Source: Tritrichomonas musculus (lineage: Eukaryota > Parabasalia > Tritrichomonadida > Tritrichomonadidae). From it: a stretch of DNA of 23,900 bases. The position numbers and the translations under genes were made by a program. Below are positions 20,801 through 23,900 of the stretch, piece by piece. The notes beneath the pieces were generated by a model that worked only from the letters and a program-made list of their open reading frames with translations, was not told the origin of the DNA and made no database searches. The number at the start of each line of letters is the position of its first letter. Position 1 is the stretch's first letter. The DNA lies in contig JAPFFF010000388.1 of assembly GCA_039105265.1 (NCBI GenBank), forward strand, positions 1 to 23,900, read 5' to 3'.

Positions 20801-22661
20801 GTTGAATCATCAGATTCAACGAGAACTGCAGTTTAATAATAAGATGAAACAAGAACTGCAGTTGAATCATCAGATGCAACGAGAACTGCAGTTGAATCAT
20901 CAGATGCAACGAGAACTGCAGTTGAATCATCAGATGCAACGACAACTGCAGTTGAATCATCAGATGCAACGAGAACTGCAGTTGAATCATCAGATGCAAC
21001 GAGAACTGCAGTTTAATAATAAGATGAAACAAGAACTGCAGTTGAATCATCAGATGCAACGACAACTGCAGTTGAATCATCAGATGCAACGAGAACTGCA
21101 GTTGAATCATCAGATGCAACGAGAACTGCAGTTGAATCATCAGATTCAACGAGAACTGCAGTTGAATCATCAGATTCAACGAGAACTGCAGTTGAATCAT
21201 CAGATGCAACGAGAACTGCAGTTGAATCATCAGATGCAACGAGAACTACAGTTGAATCATCAGATTCAACGAGAACTGCAGTTGAACCATCAGATTCAAC
21301 GAGAACTGCAGTTGAACCATCAGATTCAACGAGAACTGCAGTTGAATCATCAGATGCAACGAGAACTGCAGTTGAATCATCAGATGCAACGAGAACTGCA
21401 GTTTAATAATAAGATGCAACAAGAACTGCAGTTGAATCATCAGATGCAACGAGAACTGCAGTTGAATCATCAGATGCAACGAGAACTGCAGTTGAATCAT
21501 CAGATACAGCGAGAACTGCAGTTGAATCATCAGATTCAACGAGAACTGCAGTTGAATCATCAGATGCAACGAGAACTGCAGTTGAATCATCAGATTCAAC
21601 GAGAACTGCAGTTGAATCATCAGATGCAACGAGAACTGCAGTTGAATCATCAGATGCAACGAGAACTGCAGTTGAATCATCAGATGCAACGAGAACTACA
21701 GTTGAATCATCAGATTCAACGAGAACTGCAGTTGAACCATCAGATTCAACGAGAACTGCAGTTGAACCATCAGATTCAACGAGAACTGCAGTTGAATCAT
21801 CAGATGCAACGAGAACTGCAGTTGAATCATCAGATGCAACGAGAACTGCAGTTTAATAATAAGATGCAACAAGAACTGCAGTTGAATCATCAGATGCAAC
21901 GAGAACTGCAGTTGAATCATCAGATGCAACGAGAACTGCAGTTGAATCATCAGATGCAACGAGAACTGCAGTTGAATCATCAGATTCAACGAGAACTGCA
22001 GTTGAATCATCAGATGCAACGAGAACTGCAGTTGAATCATCAGATGCAACGAGAACTACAGTTGAATCATCAGATTCAACGAGAACTGCAGTTGAATCAT
22101 CAGATGCAACGAGAACTGCAGTTGAATCATCAGATTCAACGAGAACTGCAGTTGAATCATCAGATGCAACGAGAACTGCAGTTGAATCATCAGATTCAAC
22201 GACAACTGCAGTTGAACCATCAGATTCAACGAGAACTGCAGTTGAATCATCAGATGCAACGAGAACTGCAGTTGAATCATCAGATGCAACGAGAACTGCA
22301 GTTGAATCATCAGATTCAACGAGAACTGCAGTTGAATCATCAGATGCAACGAGAACTGCAGTTGAATCATCAGATTCAACGAGAACTGCAGTTGAACCAT
22401 CAGATTCAACGAGAACTGCAGTTGAATCATCAGATGCAACGAGAACTGCAGTTGAATCATCAGATGCAACGAGAACTGCAGTTTAATAATAAGATGCAAC
22501 GAGAACTGCAGTTGAATCATCAGATGCAACGAGAACTGCAGTTGAATCATCAGATGCAACGAGAACTGCAGTTGAATCATCAGATGCAGCGAGAACTGCA
22601 GTTTAATAATAAGATGAAACAAGAACTGCAGTTGAATCATCAGATGCAACGAGAACTGTAG
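16203..22661 (+). CDS. Open stretch I, 2152-codon Gln-rich decapeptide repeat (longest in window)
   Basis: Longest uninterrupted stretch, from after TAA 16200 to TAG 22659-22661. The first ATG is at 16284. It starts with the copy of 1203-2829, but with CAG at 17799 where the upstream copy has TAG, so it does not end there. It then passes through a five-unit F-rich cassette (17712-17861), a shortened block (18481-19200), a recombination junction at 19201, a copy of 8281-10640 (19201-21560) and two ATG-rich parts with FNNKMQQE near 21402 and 21852. Its terminal TAG lies in the same FNNKMKQE module as at 249, 7149 and 11289. Product unknown; all residues fall in the decapeptide pattern. Confidence 0.38.
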   Translation, partial: ELQLNHQIQRELQLNHQIQRELQLNHQMQRQLQLNHQMQRELQLNHQMQRELQLNHQIQRELQLNHQMQRQLQLNHQMQRELQLNHQMQRELQLNHQIQRELQLNHQIQRELQLNHQMQRELQLNHQIQRELQLNHQMQRELQLNHQIQRELQLNHQMQQELQLNHQIQRELQLNHQIQRELQLNHQIQRELQLNHQIQRELQLNHQIQRELQLNHQIQRELQLNHQMQRELQLNHQIQRELQLNHQMQRQLQLNHQMQRELQLNHQMQRELQLNHQMQRELQFNNKIQRELQLNHQMKQELQLNHQMQQELQLNHQIQRELQLNHQIQRELQLNHQIQRELQLNHQIQRELQLNHQIQRELQLNHQIQRELQLNHQMQRELQLNHQIQRELQLNHQMQRQLQLNHQMQRQLQLNHQIQRELQLNHQMQRELQLNHQIQRELQLNHQMQQELQLNHQIQRELQLNHQMQRELQLNHQMQRELQLNHQMQRELQLNHQMQRELQFNNKIQQELQFNHKIQRELQFNHQIQRELQFNNKIQQELQFNNKIQQELQLNHQMQRELQLNHQIQRELQLNHQIQRELQLNHQMQRELQLNHQMQRELQLNHQIQRELQLNHQMQRELQLNHQMQRELQLNHQIQRELQLNHQMQRELQLNHQIQRELQLNHQMQRELQLNHQIQRELQLNHQMQQELQLNHQIQRELQLNHQIQRELQLNHQIQRELQLNHQIQRELQLNHQIQRELQLNHQIQRELQLNHQMQRELQLNHQIQRELQLNHQMQRQLQLNHQMQRQLQLNHQIQRELQFNNKMKQELQLNHQMQRELQLNHQMQRELQLNHQMQRQLQLNHQMQRELQLNHQMQRELQFNNKMKQELQLNHQMQRQLQLNHQMQRELQLNHQMQRELQLNHQIQRELQLNHQIQRELQLNHQMQRELQLNHQMQRELQLNHQIQRELQLNHQIQRELQLNHQIQRELQLNHQMQRELQLNHQMQRELQFNNKIQQELQLNHQIQRELQLNHQMQRQLQLNHQMQRQLQLNHQIQRELQLNHQMQRELQLNHQIQRELQFNNKMKQELQLNHQMQRELQLNHQMQRELQLNHQMQRQLQLNHQMQRELQLNHQMQRELQFNNKMKQELQLNHQMQRQLQLNHQMQRELQLNHQMQRELQLNHQIQRELQLNHQIQRELQLNHQMQRELQLNHQMQRELQLNHQIQRELQLNHQIQRELQLNHQIQRELQLNHQMQRELQLNHQMQRELQFNNKIQQELQFNHKIQRELQFNHQIQRELQFNNKIQQELQLNHQMQRELQLNHQIQRELQLNHQMQRELQLNHQMQRELQLNHQIQRELQLNHQMQRELQLNHQIQRELQLNHQMQRELQLNHQIQRELQLNHQMQRELQLNHQIQRELQLNHQMQQELQLNHQIQRELQLNHQIQRELQLNHQIQRELQLNHQIQRELQLNHQIQRELQLNHQIQRELQLNHQMQRELQLNHQIQRELQLNHQMQRQLQLNHQMQRQLQLNHQIQRELQLNHQMQRELQLNHQIQRELQFNNKMKQELQLNHQMQRELQLNHQMQRELQLNHQMQRQLQLNHQMQRELQLNHQMQRELQFNNKMKQELQLNHQMQRQLQLNHQMQRELQLNHQMQRELQLNHQIQRELQLNHQIQRELQLNHQMQRELQLNHQMQRELQLNHQIQRELQLNHQIQRELQLNHQIQRELQLNHQMQRELQLNHQMQRELQFNNKMQQELQLNHQMQRELQLNHQMQRELQLNHQIQRELQLNHQIQRELQLNHQMQRELQLNHQIQRELQLNHQMQRELQLNHQMQRELQLNHQMQRELQLNHQIQRELQLNHQIQRELQLNHQIQRELQLNHQMQRELQLNHQMQRELQFNNKMQQELQLNHQMQRELQLNHQMQRELQLNHQMQRELQLNHQIQRELQLNHQMQRELQLNHQMQRELQLNHQIQRELQLNHQMQRELQLNHQIQRELQLNHQMQRELQLNHQIQRQLQLNHQIQRELQLNHQMQRELQLNHQMQRELQLNHQIQRELQLNHQMQRELQLNHQIQRELQLNHQIQRELQLNHQMQRELQLNHQMQRELQFNNKMQRELQLNHQMQRELQLNHQMQRELQLNHQMQRELQFNNKMKQELQLNHQMQREL
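17712..17861 (+). repeat. F-rich cassette expanded to five units
   Basis: Cassette with an extra FNNKIQQE unit at the end, a one-unit (30-bp) duplication. It shifts the otherwise exact 15,000-bp register with the left block by one unit and marks the end of that match. Confidence 0.82.
18481..19200. repeat. Shortened copy of the RQ-RQ / FNNKMKQE block
   Basis: Same order as the block beginning at 3361, 5581, 8281, 9721, 19201 and 20641, but lacking the two units between the RQ pair and the first FNNKMKQE. That is a 60-bp, frame-keeping loss between 18600 and 18601. It is cut short at 19200 by fusion to the next copy. Confidence 0.82.
19201..21560. repeat. Copy of 8281-10640 (spacing 10,920 bp)
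   Basis: About 2.36 kb matching 8281-10640. Differences found are the hybrid first unit at 19201 (AAG for GAG), and GAG at 20163 for GAC at 9243. It contains the ATACAG marker near 21501. The match is lost after about 21560, where M and I units are in a different order. Confidence 0.87.
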
Positions 22662-23900
22662 TTGAATCATCAGATGCAACGAGAACTGCAGTTGAATCAT
22701 CAGATGCAACGAGAACTGCAGTTGAATCATCAGATGCAGCGAGAACTGCAGTTTAATAATAAGATGAAACAAGAACTGCAGTTGAATCATCAGATTCAAC
22801 GAGAACTGCAGTTGAATCATCAGATTCAAAGAGAACTGCAGTTGAATCATCAGATGCAGCGAGAACTGCAGTTTAATAATAAGATGAAACAAGAACTGCA
22901 GTTGAATCATCAGATTCAACGAGAACTGCAGTTGAATCATCAGATGCAACGAGAACTGCAGTTGAATCATCAGATTCAACGAGAACTGCAGTTGAATCAT
23001 CAGATGCAACGAGAACTGCAGTTGAATCATCAGATGCAACGAGAACTGCAGTTGAATCATCAGATGCAACGAGAACTGCAGTTGAATCATCAGATTCAAC
23101 GAGAACTGCAGTTGAATCATCAGATGCAACGACAACTGCAGTTGAATCATCAGATTCAACGAGAACTGCAGTTGAATCATCAGATTCAACGAGAACTGCA
23201 GTTGAATCATCAGATGCAACGAGAACTGCAGTTGAATCATCAGATTCAACGAGAACTGCAGTTTAATAATAAGATTCAACGAGAACTGCAGTTTAATAAT
23301 AAGATGAAACAAGAACTGCAGTTGAATAATCAGATGCAACGAGAACTGCAGTTGAATCATCAGATTCAACGACAACTGCAGTTGAATCATCAGATTCAAC
23401 GAGAACTGCAGTTGAATCATCAGATGCAACGAGAACTGCAGTTGAATCATCAGATTCAACGAGAACTGCAGTTTAATAATAAGATTCAACGAGAACTGCA
23501 GTTTAATAATAAGATGAAACAAGAACTGCAGTTGAATAATCAGATGCAACGAGAACTGCAGTTGAATCATCAGATGCAACGAGAACTGCAGTTGAATCAT
23601 CAGATGCAACGAGAACTGCAGTTGAATCATCAGATTCAACGAGAACTGCAGTTGAATCATCAGATGCAACGAGAACTGCAGTTGAATCATCAGATTCAAC
23701 GAGAACTTCAGTTGAATCATCAGATTCAACGAGAACTGCAGTTGAATCATCAGATGCAACGAGAACTGCAGTTGAATCATCAGATGAAACAAGAACTGCA
23801 GTTGAATCATCAGATGCAACGAGAACTGCAGTTGAATCATCAGATGCAACGAGAACTGCAGTTGAATCATCAGATGCAACGAGAACTGCAGTTGAATCAT
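22662..23900 (+). CDS. Open stretch J, partial at 3' end, 413 codons to window edge
   Basis: Open from after TAG 22659 to the last base, with no stop in 413 codons. The first ATG is at 22674. It contains the only CGA-to-AGA silent change seen (22830). From 23041 it is the same, as far as I could compare, as 11581-12440, including the LNNQ units, the 210-bp local repeat and the silent CTTCAG at 23701. If that match continues past the window edge, the next stretch should resemble the region after 12440. Function unknown. Confidence 0.33.
   Translation, partial: MNHQMQRELQLNHQMQRELQLNHQMQRELQFNNKMKQELQLNHQIQRELQLNHQIQRELQLNHQMQRELQFNNKMKQELQLNHQIQRELQLNHQMQRELQLNHQIQRELQLNHQMQRELQLNHQMQRELQLNHQMQRELQLNHQIQRELQLNHQMQRQLQLNHQIQRELQLNHQIQRELQLNHQMQRELQLNHQIQRELQFNNKIQRELQFNNKMKQELQLNNQMQRELQLNHQIQRQLQLNHQIQRELQLNHQMQRELQLNHQIQRELQFNNKIQRELQFNNKMKQELQLNNQMQRELQLNHQMQRELQLNHQMQRELQLNHQIQRELQLNHQMQRELQLNHQIQRELQLNHQIQRELQLNHQMQRELQLNHQMKQELQLNHQMQRELQLNHQMQRELQLNHQMQRELQLNH
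23041..23900. repeat. LNNQ-bearing block, right copy, cut by window edge
   Basis: Partner of 11581-12440; the match is still running at the last base. The marker units are at 23322 and 23532 (LNNQ) and 23701 (CTTCAG). It shows that the array and its higher-order structure extend beyond the window. Confidence 0.87.

Larger units (their letters stand above)
1..23900. repeat. 30-bp minisatellite array filling the whole window
   Basis: About 797 head-to-tail copies of a 30-bp unit encoding LNHQMQRELQ on the + strand. Each 60-base stretch contains exactly two units and the register never slips, so all length change has been in whole units. Most units contain a CTGCAG palindrome. Common variants are CAGATT for CAGATG (M to I), GACAACTG for GAGAACTG (E to Q), CAACAAG for CAACGAG (R to Q), CTACAG for CTGCAG (silent), GAACCAT for GAATCAT (silent), CAGC for CAAC (silent), and a linked set giving FNNK in place of LNHQ. 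Rare ones are CTTCAG at 12241 and 23701, ATACAG near 6441, 10581 and 21501, AGA for CGA at 22830, and CTG to ATG at 396. Both ends of the array lie outside the window. Unit GC is about 43%. Confidence 0.99.
3..23900 (+). other. Continuous decapeptide-repeat frame with 12 in-frame TAR codons, open at both ends
   Basis: Read in codons starting at positions divisible by three, the whole window is one register of LNHQMQRELQ-like decapeptides. Residues 1, 5 and 9 stay hydrophobic (L/F, M/I, L, one M) and the others stay polar. About a third of residues are Gln. There are 12 in-frame TAG/TAA codons and no TGA. If UAR were read as Gln, as in many ciliates and a few other protists, this would be roughly 7,966 codons of a single unfinished protein; under the standard code it is a chain of separate open stretches. 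Every unit offers a TTG, and most an ATG, so no start can be chosen. No Shine-Dalgarno-like AGGAG, signal peptide, membrane segment or unique domain is visible. Strand choice is inferred: this frame has far fewer stops than any other. I do not recognise the family. Confidence 0.45.

Noticed and set aside
10716-23900. Long antisense open frames reading HLMIQLQFSL repeats, up to 747 codons (10716-12959) and 614 codons (22056-23900)
   Set aside because: They are shadows of a 30-bp unit divisible by three. They are broken about 68 times by TAG wherever the + strand has the silent CTA codon, while the + frame has 12 stops.
1-23900. Second + frame reading VESSDATRTA
   Set aside because: It meets TAA in every unit containing GTTTAATAAT or GTTTAATCAT, so it has many more stops than the LNHQMQRELQ frame and no independent support.
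1-23900. CRISPR array
   Set aside because: Units are directly abutting 30-mers with no variable spacers and no adjacent cas genes; the variation is scattered point changes.
1-23900. TTG or ATG codons as true starts of separate genes
   Set aside because: Nearly every unit has the same codons in the same context, with no ribosome binding site or promoter difference, so no start is distinguishable.
1-23900. CAGATG as a recurrent E-box (CANNTG), or CTGCAG as a protein-binding site array
   Set aside because: These are simply parts of the repeat unit. CAGATG is lost in all I units, and nothing else suggests regulation.
1-23900. Introns removing the in-frame TAG units (YAG acceptor-like CTGCAG and CTGTAG)
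   Set aside because: Every unit offers the same weak AG and GT dinucleotides, with no polypyrimidine tract or distinguishing donor, so no intron can be supported.
1-23900. Transposon, LTR or viral element
   Set aside because: No terminal repeats, target duplications, polymerase, integrase or capsid motifs are present; every base belongs to the 30-bp units.
1-23900. Standard heptad coiled-coil protein
   Set aside because: The 10-residue period with 4-4-2 hydrophobic spacing does not keep a stable a/d stripe, so I do not assign a coiled-coil domain.

Overview
The window is one uninterrupted tandem array. A 30-bp minisatellite unit fills it from base 1 to base 23900 (about 796.7 units) and runs off both ends. 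I see no flanking unique DNA, RNA gene, transposon, CRISPR array, promoter or terminator. Every unit keeps the same register: I found no insertion or deletion that is not a multiple of 30 bp. Because 30 is divisible by three, each unit reads as a decapeptide, consensus LNHQMQRELQ, in the + frame whose codons start at positions divisible by three. Units differ by a small set of point variants: M/I, E/Q, R/Q, Q/K, H/N and L/F, plus synonymous CTG/CTA, AAT/AAC and CAA/CAG.

That + frame is interrupted only 12 times: 10 TAG and 2 TAA, never TGA. The stops lie at 249, 1200, 2799, 7149, 7689, 11289, 14919, 15009, 15069, 15249, 16200 and 22659. All ten TAG replace the Gln codon CAG, and both TAA replace a CAA at a position that is Arg/Gln in other units. 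The longest open stretches are 16203-22661 (about 2152 codons), 2802-7151 (1449), 11292-14921 (1209) and 7692-11291 (1199). Two readings remain open. One is the inside of a giant Gln-rich repeat protein gene in an organism that reads UAR as glutamine. The other is a coding or once-coding minisatellite that has picked up C-to-T nonsense changes and spread them by array turnover. The sequence alone does not settle this.

Layout: 1-251 is the tail of one open stretch. 245-2829 is a block repeated almost exactly 15,000 bp downstream at 15245-17829. 2551-11550 is built of nested higher-order repeats with spacings of 930, 1440, 2220, 4140 and 4890 bp. 11581-12440 carries LNNQ variants and recurs at 23041-23900. 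12661-13560 is a third copy of part of the first block. 14401-15251 is a distinct sub-array containing four of the 12 stops. 18481-22661 is another set of the 1440-bp type repeats, much of it a copy of 8281-10640 at 10,920 bp spacing.

The organism cannot be named. An array this long and homogeneous, evolving by unequal exchange, suggests a eukaryotic genome (inference). Unit GC is about 43%. I recognise no protein family, and no gene symbol is justified. With no unique sequence in the window, neither a true start codon nor a true end of any gene can be placed.
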